A stretch of DNA of 64,000 bases from Gordius sp. MW1. Its lineage: Eukaryota; Nematomorpha; Gordioida; Gordea; Gordiidae. The stretch lies in the NCBI GenBank assembly GCA_964036665.1, contig OZ038531.1:15500168-15564167 (forward strand), read 5' to 3'. The position numbers and the translations under genes are program-made. The notes beneath the pieces were generated by a model. The model saw nothing but the letters and a program-made list of their open reading frames with translations, did no database searches and was not told the DNA's origin. Shown here piece by piece: positions 1-11,694 of the stretch; the first letter of the stretch is position 1; each line of letters opens with the position of its first letter.

Positions 1-1098
1 CCTTTAATAACATGTACATCTATGACATGTGATTCATTGTTAACTTCTACCTTGGCACTGCATTTCCCCAAAGTTTGAATTTTGGTTTTGCCATAACCAT
101 ATATCTCCGAACCCGGTATTAGTGGTGGTTTTCCTATGCTACACCACGTTGGTTCATCTATAACTGTGCAAGCGGCCCCCGTATCGAATTGAAACGTATA
201 TGGTCTCTCATTGATCAAAACATCAATCTCCGCTTTTGTTGTCTCGTCTTTGTTTTTGAGAGCGGATATGTCTCTTGGCGGAAAAGGAGGATTGTTTCTT
301 GGAGGAAAAGGAGGATTCCACCTGCAATCTCGGGCCAGATGATTTGCTCTTCCACACCTATAACATACGACTTTCGTGTTCCTAAAAGTGCTAAAATTAG
401 GAACATTTTTAGAAAAATTATTATTCCAATTCCCGAATGTTTTATCCTGTCGTAATTTATTTATATCCAATTCGTTGGACGTTTCACCTTCAATTGATGA
501 AAGAGCCAGCGCTAAATTTACGGTTTCATCAAACGTTATGTTACCTAAGGGGTATTTGGCCCTTAATTCAATATTTAGTCTAGGTAATTTGACCCCAAGG
601 ATAAAAATATCACGTAAAATTTCGTCAGTTGGTAAATTATATTTGCATCGGTTTATAATATTTTTAAGTTTTAGTGAAAAATCTATTATACTCTCGCTAG
701 TTCTCTCCAATTTAAATAATATTTCTCTGTAATGGTAAATTGAATTTTTATCTGAATATATCCTTATCAAAGATTCCTTTATTTCCTCATAAGTAACATT
801 ATCTACCTCCTTAGGATATATTTGGCTCCTAATTTTGCTCAAATGTAAACTTCCGATATAAGACAATAATACTATTTTTCTAAAATCTCCTGTAATATTT
901 CTAAGACGAAAAATTAATTCTAAATGATAAAGATAATCATCAATATTTTTTGTTGAATCATAAGGTGGTATATCTCTAACCCTATCAAGAGAATATCCAG
1001 AATCTAATTCGGATTTTGACCCAATGTCCGGCTTCTTCTCCGTCATCTTGATTGATAATTGCTAGTTAGGTGTGGAAGGGTTTTTCCTCGTCGCCAGT
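1..1098 (-). mobile_element. Gypsy-type LTR element A, gag-protease part
   Basis: Minus-strand coding remains begin near 1045 with a helical Gag-like region. They continue through a CCHC zinc knuckle (CYRCGRANHLARDC, about 320-365) into an aspartic-protease motif (FDTGA, about 175-200), then run off the left edge. The order Gag, knuckle, retropepsin is that of Metaviridae (Gypsy) elements. A primer-binding-like TGGCGACGAGG (minus strand, 1086-1096) abuts the LTR that starts at 1099. It is a fossil copy with at least one break in the visible part. The polymerase part lies outside the window. Confidence 0.75.
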
Positions 1099-1375
1099 TG
1101 TAACGAAGTGGCCGGGGGTATTGTCCTAAACCATACACTAAATCGACAGAAAGGCACAGAGAGACTCTTTTATTAAATAAACACGGCTTTTTATAGATAA
1201 CTGCGAGTAATAATTATAAAGAAGGACATACATAATCAAATAAGAGATACCAAGTACGGTGTAAACTAAGGTGTATTCAAATGGCTACGATTATAATCAA
1301 ATGTCTGTGACCGCGCTCAAGTATAGTAAAAACGCGTGTATTCAAAAAGGCTACCTTAAATACTACTCCATTACA
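1099..1375 (-). repeat. 5' LTR of Gypsy element A
   Basis: The 277-bp segment runs TG to CA on the minus strand and directly precedes the primer-binding-like site of element A. On the minus strand it shows a TATA-like CTATAAAAAG (about 1186-1200) followed by AATAAA, the expected U3-R order. Its R-U5 part is clearly related to the LTR segment at 19949-20106. The right-hand edge is less sure than the left. Confidence 0.6.
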
Positions 1376-1380
1376 GTAAT

Positions 1381-1790
1381 TTTTCCCAAACCAGTTTTTT
1401 CTTTGAAGCACATTGGGGGCAAGTGTTTGGCTTTACACTCCCAACACTTCGTTCTTTTCAAGATTGGAGGCCGGAGCAACGGTTGACCTCCAGACACATT
1501 TCGTCGTTGATCCACGTTCGTATCGACCGCAGCCCTCTCCTGTCTTGGTCGTCTTGGAGATCTTGGGCGTTGTGTGCACGACCTCCCGACCTGGCCTAAC
1601 GGACCCAGAGAGTGCGTCAAGTTTTATAGCCTTGACCTCCCGTCTGTTTCCACTTTTATTAAAATGAATACCGGAACCTTTTCGTTCCTAGATGCCGTGG
1701 ATGTCACTTCCAACTCCACGTCGCATCATGCTGCATTTATTCTCATCTAAATAGAAATAAACGTTGAACATAATTATATAGCATTAAACA
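1381..1790 (-). other. Unclassified sequence X, copy 1, Cys/His motif
   Basis: A minus-strand frame carries CWECKAKHLPPMC, spaced CX2CX3HX4C, followed by a basic stretch. A near-identical copy lies at 10141-10320 on the opposite strand. The spacing resembles a retroviral zinc knuckle one residue short, so a Gag nucleocapsid relic is possible, but I do not recognise the family. Element A appears to have inserted directly beside the motif. The rest of the stretch up to the end of the Gypsy B integrase shows nothing recognisable. Confidence 0.4.
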
Positions 1791-1800
1791 ATTTTAATTA

Positions 1801-3268
1801 TTCCACGTGCCTAATTTCAAATTTATTTTCATTTAAGTCCTTAACTTTATAAACTTTTGTCCCTAATTGTTCAATAATCACACCTAACACCCATTTAGGT
1901 TTACCCAAATAGTTCCGGTTCAAACTTTCTGGTTTACCTTTAACGTTGGACCACTAATACTGGGCGATGTTTGGTGCTCAGTGAACTTTAAAAAGTCTGG
2001 TGGGTACCTTAATTTACGATTTAAAAATTCGTAGCTAACCGGAGCACGATTAGGATACCGTGGTGACATATTGTGATTAAGTTTAGATAACCACGTTCCG
2101 TCCTTCGTTACTCTAGCTATGTTCAACCATTTTTTAACAATACCTACATACCTTTCTACCTGCTTATTAAAGCTTGGATGGTACGGTGGAGTTAAAATAT
2201 GGTTAATTTTATATTTTAAACAAATCGTTTAAATTCATTGCTAACAAAAGCTTAACCATTATATGTAACAATTATTTATGGAAACCCGTAATTCCCTATC
2301 AATTCCTTTTAAATAGTAGTTGTTACCCTACTAGTTATATTTGATATAATTTTAAATTCCGTCCAACCTGAAAACGCATCTAATATCAAGATGTTCCGTT
2401 TTTTATCTAATATTAAAAAATCTATGTGTATACGCTCCCACGGAAATTTAGGACGAGGCCACTTATTCCTACGCGGCATCGGAGCATCAAGCTTACAAAG
2501 CTCACGCCGCCTTACGAATATTTGGATATCCTTAGTTAATTGCGGCCACCAGTCGTATTGTCTGGCCAAGCATTTCATTTTAATCATACAACAGTGTCCC
2601 TGATGTAATATTTTTAGCACTTCCAGACGAAGCTTAAACGGTATCACTAATCTTCCATGTTTTTTAAGAACATTATCTTCTAAATATAATTCGTTCAAAA
2701 CATGTTTAAAAGTGGTGGGTACGGTAATTCTATCGTCTAGCCTGCCAAAATATCCTTTACTTTACATAATTTAGGGTCCGTATTACTTTCCTTAACAATA
2801 TCGTTTAAATCTAAAATATTTAAAGCATTGATTAAATGTCCTCCCATTATATCACAAGACAAAAGTAAATCCTCGGCCTCAATGGTATCTGCGCCCAAAC
2901 GCGATAGTACATCAGCCAAATGATTATCCTTTCTCTTGCCGTATTTTAGGGTTAATGTAAAATTACCTAACATTACAAGCCAACGTTGTAACCTAGGAGA
3001 CATTAATAGTTCGACGTTTGCCTTTTTAAATAAAGCAACAAGCGGCGTATGATCTGTGATTACAGTAAACGATTTGCCAAATAAGTATCCGCGACATCGC
3101 TGTAATCCGTAAATCATCGCTAATGCCTCGCGTTTTATAACAGAATATCCCACCTCTGTTTTATTTAATTTAGGCGAAAAATACAAAACTGGATGCTCCA
3201 TTCCATCCTCGACCTGACATAATGCGTCTCCAATACCAGTATTAGACGCATCGACCCTTAGTATATGT
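1801..3268 (-). mobile_element. Gypsy-type LTR element B, RNase H-integrase part
   Basis: The minus strand encodes, in order, RNase H (ITDHTPL with LADVLSRLG, about 2890-3200), the integrase zinc-binding and core regions (about 2310-2700) and an integrase C-terminal segment ending at about 1803. This is the 3' half of a Gypsy pol. The 5' half lies at 8713-10140. The two halves meet between the RT connection and the start of RNase H, where a foreign block (3269-8712) has been inserted. It is a fossil with several breaks. Confidence 0.85.
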
Positions 3269-4375
3269 TAATAGCTATGCAATTTATGGGCTCGTTTTTT
3301 GGTGTCCGTTGTCGGTTGTCCCTCCGTCCGTTGTCCATTAAGTTATTGGCGCCAGCTTTGTGACCTGGAGGCTCGTGTTCAATCCCAGGAGAGGACGAAT
3401 TTTTTTTTATTTTTTTTTAAATTAATTTAATATTTTGTTCTTGTTAATACCATTGATAATATGAATTTTTGATCGTCCGCTGGCTACTGACCATTGAAAA
3501 GATTTACCATTGGCCAAATAAATCAAAATTTTATTTTTGTTTGTTTTTGAATTGGGTATATTAGGTTAACATTGATAATTACCCTATGCCCTTTCCTACA
3601 AGGGCCTATGCCTCTACTGATATGGGTCCCTGTGCCCCTACAAAAGCTAATGCCTTTACTAATGTGGGTTCGAATCCCAGAGAGGGCAAAATTTTTATTT
3701 TTTTTTATAATTAAATTAATATATTGTTTTTGTTAATACCATTGATAATATGACATTTTGGCCGTCCGCTGGCTGCTGCCCCTACAAAAGCTTATGCTTT
3801 TACTAATGTGGGATCGAATCCCGAAGAGGGCAAAATTTTTATTTTTTTTTTAAATTAAATTAATATATTGTTCTTGTTAATTGGCTTGGTAATACGACTT
3901 TTTAGCCGTGTCCTGGCTACTGACCAGGCCTTTTGGATGTCCGCTAGCTGCTGACCAATGGAAAAAAATCACCATTGGTCAAAGTGTGAATCGAAAATTT
4001 TTTTTTCGTTTTTTTTTGACTCGTATGTATTTATAGACCGTCTCTTGGTACTGACCAATAAAAAAAATGACCATTGGCAAAATGGTTTTTAAGTAAAGGC
4101 TAAAATTTCAAAATGCTCCTCCCAAAATCATTATAAAATACTGAACCAAATTCTTGAATATTTGGTGATCAAAAAACGCCTATTGCTGAAGTGTTTTAAA
4201 TCAATGGTTCTTAACCTTTTTATACAAGCGGCCACCCCCCGCCTCCAAATATTTTATAGCGGCCCTTTATTTTTCATAATAATTTATATTTGTTAAATTT
4301 TCTATAATATATTGATTTTCTATTATTGTTTCATTTTATTAAAAAATAAACATAAAACACAACTTTATTATTTCA
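3269..4375. repeat. tRNA-like repeat family R1, block 1
   Basis: The block starts with TAGCTATGCAATTTATGGGC and contains repeated modules. One reads 'gcctctactgatatgggtcc'. Another is a B-box-like GGTTCGAATCCC followed by 'gagggcaaaatttttattt' (3340-3410, 3665-3695, 3810-3840). The same modules recur at 7406-8712, 42771-43800 and 63303-64000. The B-box-like core suggests descent from a tRNA-derived SINE, but the modules are also repeated in partial tandem, so the class is uncertain. A short Charlie-like hAT end (CAATGGTTCTTAACC) lies at about 4203. Confidence 0.55.
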
Positions 4376-5804
4376 TCTATATATATAAAGTAAAGTGTAT
4401 GTATATATGTATGTATATATGTATGTATGTAAGAGCTAAATTCTGAAACTACCGGTCCGATTCGCGCCAAAATTTACCCCTAGGTTCCCAGGGCGGCCAG
4501 GGGTAAAATAGCTTTTTCAGAATCCTAAAATTCCTTTTAGTTTTCGAGATAGTGGGTTTTATGCGTTTTGACGTTCAATAAAATGTCAATCAAACGCACC
4601 TCCTCGCGTTCGTTGAAAATTTGAATATACAGACAGTTCTGTAGTAAAAGTGTATCACTTATAAGTTTGTAAATCGTAATCTTTTCTTAACGGTGACAAC
4701 ATAAAATTTATGAATTAACCTGCAATAAATAAACTTATAGATTATTTGTGAAAATATATAGGTGAAGAAGATGAATTTTTCTCAATATCATTAAAGAGAT
4801 ATTTTAAATGATAAAGATAAAGTATATATAATTTAAATGTAATATAAAATAGTCCAACGTTGATTATTCTGAGTAAATGCTATTTATATATAAATGTCAT
4901 TATTTATCTATCATTAATTTTTATTAAATGAGATATTTAAATGAGAATAAATTCTGAAACTACCGGCCCGATTCGCGCGAAACTTTACCCGTAGGTTCTC
5001 AGGGCGGCCAGGTGTAAAATAGCTTTTTCAGATTGCTAAAATTCCTTTTAGTTTTAAAAATATCGGACATTTCTCGGCCTTTTGGTTTTAAAAAAGGGCT
5101 AAATTCTGAAACTTCAGATCCGATTCGAGCGAAAATTTAGCCGTAGATGCCCAGATAGGCGAGGGGTAAAATAGCTTTTTTAGATTCCTAAAATACCTTT
5201 TTGTTTTAAAAATATCTGACATTTCCCGTCCAGTTTCATTTATAGCAGCATATACAATAATGATGTCATACATACAAAGCTGAAGTTTTCTCGAATTAGA
5301 TATTTAAAAGTATAATAAAAATGTTACAGTATACGGTTGAAATTATTGGGGTTTAACAGACTATTTAAATTAAATAAATAAAATTTAAATTATGCAGTTT
5401 TTGTCATTATTATCACGTGGTCGATCATAGAAGCATATTTTTAATAATTATCCATCCTTCAATTAATTATTTTATTATATTAAAGAAAATTGCATTTCAA
5501 ATAAATCAGCTAACTAGAAAAATAAAATAATGGTATTATTGTATAATAAGTAACAGCATTAATAAGCAATTTTTTCAAAAACATTTAATTTTATCGGATT
5601 TGATGACTAAAACAGAATTTGCATTTGGTTTGTCTTATTATATAAATATATACTAAAAATAGTGGGTTCATAAAATCATTCGGACCTTTCACATTATAAA
5701 TTATTTCATACATGACCCCATTTTAGATAAGTCTTATTAATAGCTTATACTTAATTAACCACTTAAGGACTAAGCCAAAGCAACGCTTGGCCGGGCACAG
5801 CTAG
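4376..5804 (+). mobile_element. Non-autonomous Helitron I
   Basis: The left end is TCTATATATATAAAG after an A. The right end is CTAG, preceded by a short hairpin around 'caacgcttggccgggcacag' (5779-5800). These are the 5'-TC and 3'-hairpin-CTRR ends of Helitrons. The inside holds two diverged copies of the 'gaaactaccggtccgattcg' module common in such elements, and no Rep/helicase. Helitron II starts at the next base. Confidence 0.75.
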
Positions 5805-7405
5805 TCTATATATATAAAGTAAAGTGAATATATGTATATATGTATATATGTAAGAGCTAAATTCTGAAACTACCGGTCCGATTCGCGCGAAAATTTACTC
5901 CTAGGTTCCCAAGGCGGCCAGGGGTAAAATAGCTTTTTCAGAATCCTAAAATTCCTTTTAATTTTCGAGATATTGGGTTTTATACGTTTTGACGTTCAAT
6001 AAAATGTCAATCAAACGCATCTCATCGTTTGCAAATTTGAATACCTATTTGTTTTAAAAATATCGGCCATTTTACTTATCCAGCTTCAAATAAAATCGGG
6101 TACCTACCTATACTTCTATAATACTGCTGTACGTGTATTACCTTATTCTTCATTTGACCCTTTATCCATCAAATTTCCCTTGCCGGTTTATTTTTTTATA
6201 TTATTTATTTTTTTTATATTTTTAGCTTAGTAATAACTTACTCTGTTTTTTATAATTTTTCAGACTACCTTGCCCATTACCGTTAAAACACGCTTATATC
6301 GAATCGACCTTCATTTCTTACTGCCATTCGCCATCTCATCTACAGGTTAGTGTTAAATTTTTTTATATTATTTATTTTTTTATATTTAGCTTAGTAATAA
6401 CTTACTCTGTTTTTTATAATTTTTCAGACTACCTTGCCCATTACCGTTAAAACACGCTAATTCGAATCGACCTTCATTTCTTACTGCCATTCGCCATCTC
6501 ATCTACAGGTTAGTGTTTAAATTTTTTTATATTATTTATTTTTTTATATTGTTAGCTTAGTAATAACTTACTCTGTTTTTTATAATTTTTCAGACTACCT
6601 TGCCCATTACCGTTAAACCAGTAAAATAGCTTTTGCAGAATCCTAAAATTCCTTTATGGTAAGATTGATGTTTCATACTTATTTATTTCTTATTTAATTG
6701 TTAAATTATATTATTTATTTTTTTATATTTTTAGCTTAGTAATAAAGTGTTTAAATTTTTATATATTATTTATTTTTTTATATTTTTAGCTTAGTAATAA
6801 AATAACTTACTCTGTTTTTTATAATTTTTCAGACTACCTTGCCCATTACCGTTAAAACAGTAAAATAGCTTTTGCAGAATCCTAAAATTCCTTTATGGTA
6901 AGATTGATGTTTCATACTTATTTATTTATTATTTAATTGTTAAATTATATTATTTATTTTTTTATATTTTTAGCTTAGGAATAACTTACTCTGTTTTTTA
7001 TTATTTTTCAGACTACCTTGCCCATTACCGTTAAAACACGCTTATATCGAAACGACCTTCATTTCTTACTGTACCATTCGCCATCTCATCTACAGGTTAG
7101 TGTTTAAATTTTTTTATATTATTTATTTTTTTATATTTTTAGCTTAGTAATAACTTACTCTGTTTTTTATAATTTTTCAAACTACCTTGCCCATTACCGT
7201 TAAAACACGCTAATTATGCAAGGTCGTGTCCCCAAATAAATTACATGCTTCTATAACCATGTGATTATAATGGCAGCTCATTAATTTTGTTGCCAGTTTT
7301 ATTAGTTGCGTTTTTAAATTTTTTATCCCCACACACTTATAGTAAGTTAGTTAATTTGCCAGGCATAATGTATATGGCAAAACAACGTTTGCCGGGCTTA
7401 ACTAG
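5805..7405 (+). mobile_element. Non-autonomous Helitron II, head-to-tail with I
   Basis: It begins TCTATATATATAAAG directly after the CTAG of Helitron I and ends at 'gccgggcttaactag' followed by T. Its 5' end is closely similar to that of Helitron I but its 3' end belongs to another subfamily, the one also seen at 11695, 12152 and 35042. No Rep/helicase coding is present. Most of the interior is a minisatellite (6185-7215). Confidence 0.7.
6185..7215 (+). repeat. Minisatellite with splice-like borders in Helitron II
   Basis: About six imperfect units of roughly 160-180 bp. Each has an AT-rich stretch, then 'ttttataatttttcag', then a more GC-rich block starting 'actaccttgcccattaccg'. In several units the block ends 'catctcatctacag' followed by 'gttagtg'. 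The block in the fullest units is about 82 bp and open in one frame. It looks like a tandemly amplified intron-exon-intron piece, perhaps captured host sequence, but I cannot name a source gene. Confidence 0.7.
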
Positions 7406-8712
7406 TTATTTATATAAATAACATAAAAACTTCTACCATTTAATACCAGCATGGTGTGAGTGGTTATAGCGTTAGCGAACGGCTTGTAAACAGGAGGCAA
7501 CGAGTTCGAATCCCGGAGAGGGCAAAATTTTTATTTTTTTTAAATTAAATTAATATTTTGTTCTTGTTAATACCATTGATAATATGAATTTTTGACCGTC
7601 CGCTGGCTACTGACCAATAAAAAAAATGAACATTGGCCAAAGTATAAATCGAAATTTTATTTTTTCGTTTTTGAATTGGTTAACATTGATAATTATCATA
7701 TACCTTCTCCTACAAGGGCCTGCGCCTCTACTGATATGGGTCCCTGTGCCCCTACATGAAAAATTTGAAAAATTTTATTTCCCCTAAAAATATTTATAGA
7801 TGATGGTATAAACAATTATCATCAGAACATATTATATGTTTGTTTATTATCAAATTGCAAATCAACCTTGTATGTATGACGTCATTATTGTATATGATGC
7901 TATAAATGAAACTGGCCGGGAAATGTCCGATATTTTTAGAACGAAAAGGTATTTTAGGAATTTGAAAAAGCTATTTTACCCCTGGCCGCCCTGGGCATCT
8001 ACGGCTAAATTTTCGCGCGAATCGGGCCGGTAGTTTCAGAGTTTAGAGATTTTATATCGATTGATAATTACCCTATGCCCTCCCCTACAAGGGCCTATGC
8101 CTCTACTGATATAGGTCCCTGTGCCCCTACAAAAGCCTATGCCTCTACTAATGTGGGTTCGAATCCCGGCGATAGCAAATTCTTAATTGCTGGTTCGAAT
8201 CCCGGAGAGGGCAAAATTTTTATTTTTTTTTAAATTAAATTAATATATTGTTCTTGTTAATACCCTGATAATATGAGTTTTTAACCGTCCGCTGGCTACT
8301 AACCAATAAAAAAAATTACCATTGGCCAAATTGTCGAATTTTTTTTCTTTTTTTTTCAAATGAGAGTGAGATTTGCTTCGAAAATCCTTCCCTCCGCCCG
8401 ATAATATCGTTCTTGTTACTACCATTGATAATATGACTTTTTGACCTTCCGCTGGCTACTGACCAATGGAAAAAAGACCATTGGCCAAAGTAGTGGTTCG
8501 AAATTTTAATTTTTTTTTCGCTTCGGAATTAGTTAACATTGATATTTAACCTATGACCGTCAGTCCAATTATTTTGCATTTAATACCCCCCTATAGGCAA
8601 TCTCGCCCCTTCCCAACTTTCTCGCCCATGAATTGCATAGCAAAAAAGCTACTTTTATACAGGGTATAGAAGAGTTCCCCCTCCCCCTTCCCACGAGAGC
8701 CGAAGGTCCGAG
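7406..8712. repeat. tRNA-like repeat family R1, block 2
   Basis: R1 modules continue after the Helitrons. A tRNA-like head with an A-box-like TGGTGTGAGTGG and a B-box-like GAGTTCGAATCCC lies at about 7450-7520. An inverted Helitron I fragment occupies about 7760-8050, and further B-box modules sit at 8150-8220. The right end, near 'ccttcccacgagagccgaag' (8685-8706), matches inverted sequence at 42775-42800, so it is probably a family terminus. The block stops where Gypsy B coding resumes. Confidence 0.55.
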
Positions 8713-10140
8713 TCTTTGTTTATTAGGATCAAAACATCTTAAAATGGGGTTTTTTAAGCAAGATATTTTTCAAAAAATCAAATTTTTCAATATCACTTTT
8801 ACTCCATTTAAATATGATGTCATTTTTTGTCAATTCGTACAATGGTCCAGCATATTCATTGTAATTATTTATAAATTTACTGTAATAGTTAATTAAACCC
8901 ATAAATGACGATAGTTCCTTTTTATTTGCAGGCAGTTTAACATTTTTAATGGCTTTTATCTTGTCATATTTGGTTAAAATACCATTATTTAAAATGTGTC
9001 CTAAATTGACAATTTGTTCAGTCCCAAAAACACATTTTATAGCTGAAACTTTTAAACCTTTTAGCAAATCATGCTCGTCTTTCGTTCGTCCCGTTATTAA
9101 TATATCATCCAAATAAAATATTATACTGTTTAAATTACTAAAAATTGACGCCATAGCTCGCTGAAAAATTGCAGCTGAAATGCTTAAGCTAAAAGGTAGC
9201 CTTTTAAATTTAAAAAGTCCGGCACCAATATTATTTGTTAGGAGCCGCGATGACTTTTCATCTACCTGTAATTGCAAATAAGCATTGGCAAGGTCAATTT
9301 TTGAAAAAAATTTAGCGCCTATTAATTCAACAAAAATGATTTCTAACATAGGCAATGGGTATTTTACCTCAATAATACATTTGTTTACCGTGATTCTATA
9401 ATCAGCACAAACCCTAATTGTACCATCAGTCATCCTGACCGGTACCAAAGGTGTGGCCCATTCCAAATAGCCAATTGGTTCAATTACTTTATACCTTAAC
9501 CATGTTTTAATTACCTCGTCGACCTTATTTTTTAAGATTAAAGGTACGCGCCTGGCAGAACAAAATTTAGTGATCGCATTTAAATCAACTCTAACCGAAA
9601 ATATTTCGTCATTTAAACATCCTAAACCAGGTTCAAAAATTTTAGAGAATTGGTTTTTTATATTATCAATTTTGGTGTGCCATGTTGTGACCAAATCAGG
9701 CCTTGCCCCCAGGTTAGCTAATTTAGGGCATGTGGGTTCCAGAGGTACCCCGCACTGTAAATCGGCATGAAAAATGGGTCGTTCTTAGCAGACGGGACTA
9801 CCCGAGTTATCTGATTTATGTGCGCTTTAAATCAGAACGAAAAACGGGTATGAAATCCCTGCACTGTGAACTACCTGACAACGCTTTCGACATCACCATG
9901 GACTAACATCCACCTTGAAAATTTTGCGGACATTATTTTTATTACATAATCCCCACCGTTGAATTTGGGGCCCAATTATCTTAATCCAGGACCAGCCCAT
10001 TATATTATCTACGTTGTCTTTAATAATATATAAATCGAGTTCAACTATAAATCCTGCCACTTTAACTAAAACATTAATTCTACCCAGGACAGTTATTAAA
10101 GTATTATCAACTTGTTTTGCAATTATATTGGCAGTTTAAA
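8713..10140 (-). mobile_element. Gypsy-type LTR element B, protease-RT part
   Basis: The minus strand encodes a Gypsy reverse transcriptase (about 8730-9500). Visible landmarks are WATPLVPV, the finger motif ICADYR-like VCADYR, FSKIDLANAYLQL, and the catalytic YLDDIL followed by the LGHILNNG thumb. Upstream (9700-10140) is a poorly preserved protease-linker region. It continues into the RNase H at 3268 once the 3269-8712 block is set aside. It is a fossil with several breaks. Confidence 0.85.
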
Positions 10141-10320
10141 ATTTCTTTCGAGTGTTGGGGGTGTAAAGCCAAACACTTGCCCCCATTGTGCTTCAAAGCG
10201 AAAACTGGTTTGGGAAAGGTTACTCAACCCAAAGATGTCACAGAGCTGGAGTCCAGGGTGACTATGGACACCCTGACTTTGGACAGCCCCGGACCTTCGA
10301 CTTCTCAATAAAAGGGAAAA
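10141..10320 (+). other. Unclassified sequence X, copy 2, Cys/His motif
   Basis: A plus-strand frame ending at a stop near 10311 contains CWGCKAKHLPPLC, spaced CX2CX3HX4C. It matches copy 1 (1383-1448) in the opposite orientation, so Gypsy B is bracketed by inverted copies of X. The tail (VTMDTLTLDSPGPSTSQ) is not seen in copy 1, which is interrupted by Gypsy A. I do not recognise the family; a Gag-like nucleocapsid is the best guess. Confidence 0.4.
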
Positions 10321-10820
10321 ATTTAATAGCCGACGAGAAAGGCGAGGAAGTTTATTAATGCGAATACGACTAAATATTTACAAAAAATAAAGGAGATTTT
10401 ACAATTAAAATGATTTGCGAAGGGAAAATTATAATATTCGGGGAAATTACAATAAATGGGAAAACGTAGGGGTTGGAGTTAATTACAATGGTTTAGGACA
10501 AATACAAAAATTTGAGAAATAATACAAGGACTGAAATATTGATGTGAGATTCCGCTTTTAAAGCCGTTGAATCTTCTCTGGGTGGTGGGCTTGATTGAAC
10601 GAGCAATGTACTGGAAATCTTCAGACGGGGCTGCAAGATGAGTACCAGATGCTGCTAAGTTAAAAATATAAAGAAAAAGTAATTAAAAAAGAGAGCGTCA
10701 AAGGAATTTAGCCACTTCCGCGTCTAGGTTAACCCGCGGTAAAAGTGCCTTCCTTTGACCAATTCCTTTTTTTAATTATAAGGATTGCAGAACCGTTCTT
10801 TAACCCTTTTAAATTAACAT
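10321..10820 (-). repeat. Solo LTR-like repeat Y, copy 1
   Basis: On the minus strand this segment has a TATA-like CTTTAAAAGC (about 10550-10562), an initiator-like CAGTCC (10529-10535) and AATAAA near 10350, the order expected in an LTR. About 250 bp of it (10560-10810) is repeated in inverted orientation around the TRIM at 13994-15009. No matching internal coding region is attached. Confidence 0.5.
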
Positions 10821-11155
10821 TAATAAAGCAAATCTAAGTATGATCAAAGAGTCTACCGCGTACATTAAAACGGAATATACTTAAAATGGTAACGTGGTAT
10901 ACACGACACGTGTACCACACCTTTGCAAACCAATAATTTCTTGGGGCTCTCAAATACTCATTAAACAGAGAATATAATAATGACAGAAGGGGGATTTGAA
11001 TACACACCGTGTAAGTGCATATTCATTAAAAAAATGGCTACAAACTTAAGCCCTACCTCGAAAGTTCAAAAATTGTACAGGAAAGAGTTAATAGCTTACC
11101 AGCTTAACACTCGATAGTGCGTTTAGATTTTTTAATTTTATATCTAGATGGTGCA
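10821..11155. other. No feature recognised
   Basis: AT-rich sequence without a coding signal or a repeat that I can place. Its last part contains 'ttttatatctagatggtg', which recurs at about 62919 inside the related hAT-like element. Confidence 0.5.
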
Positions 11156-11694
11156 TAGAGCCCTGCAAAATTGAATTTTATCGGCCCGAGCCCGACCCCG
11201 AAATTTTTTATTATTTTTTGCCCGAGCCCGACCCGAGCCCGATTTGTTTTTTTCACTGAGGCCCGACCCGAGAGGCCCGACCCGAGCCCGAGCCCGGCCC
11301 GACTTTTGTAAAAATGTAAATTTGTACCAATTTTATTTCAAAAATTGATTTATAAATATATTACGTATCGCGAATATTATGTGATTTAAAATATGAATAA
11401 TTATGGTAAATAATACTAACTCTATTGTTCAAAATAGCTTCTATTATTTTTGCTTTTAAGCTTAATCTACACACTCTTGTTTTAAATATTTCATCATCAC
11501 TCATAGTCAGGGGCGTAGCCAGGATTTTCTCAAGGGGGTAGAAATTTTCCAATTTTTTAAAAACATTTTTATTTCAATAAATTATTTATAAGGCGGAGCC
11601 CCCGAGGAGATGGGGGTCTGGGGACGAAGCCCCCAGCTACGCCCGAAGGGCTTATTTTTCTATTTACTAATATAATATTATTAACTAGATGAAC

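Noticed and set aside
4200-4270. Charlie-like hAT element start (CAATGGTTCTTAACC)
   Set aside because: Only one end is seen; no inverted partner or target duplication was found.
6185-7215. Regular repeats that could suggest a CRISPR array
   Set aside because: Units are about 170 bp, imperfect, lie in a Helitron in eukaryotic DNA, and there are no unique spacers or cas genes.
7449-7530. Possible tRNA gene
   Set aside because: It has A- and B-box-like sequences but no cloverleaf that I can fold, and it sits in a repeat family; it is a SINE-like head.
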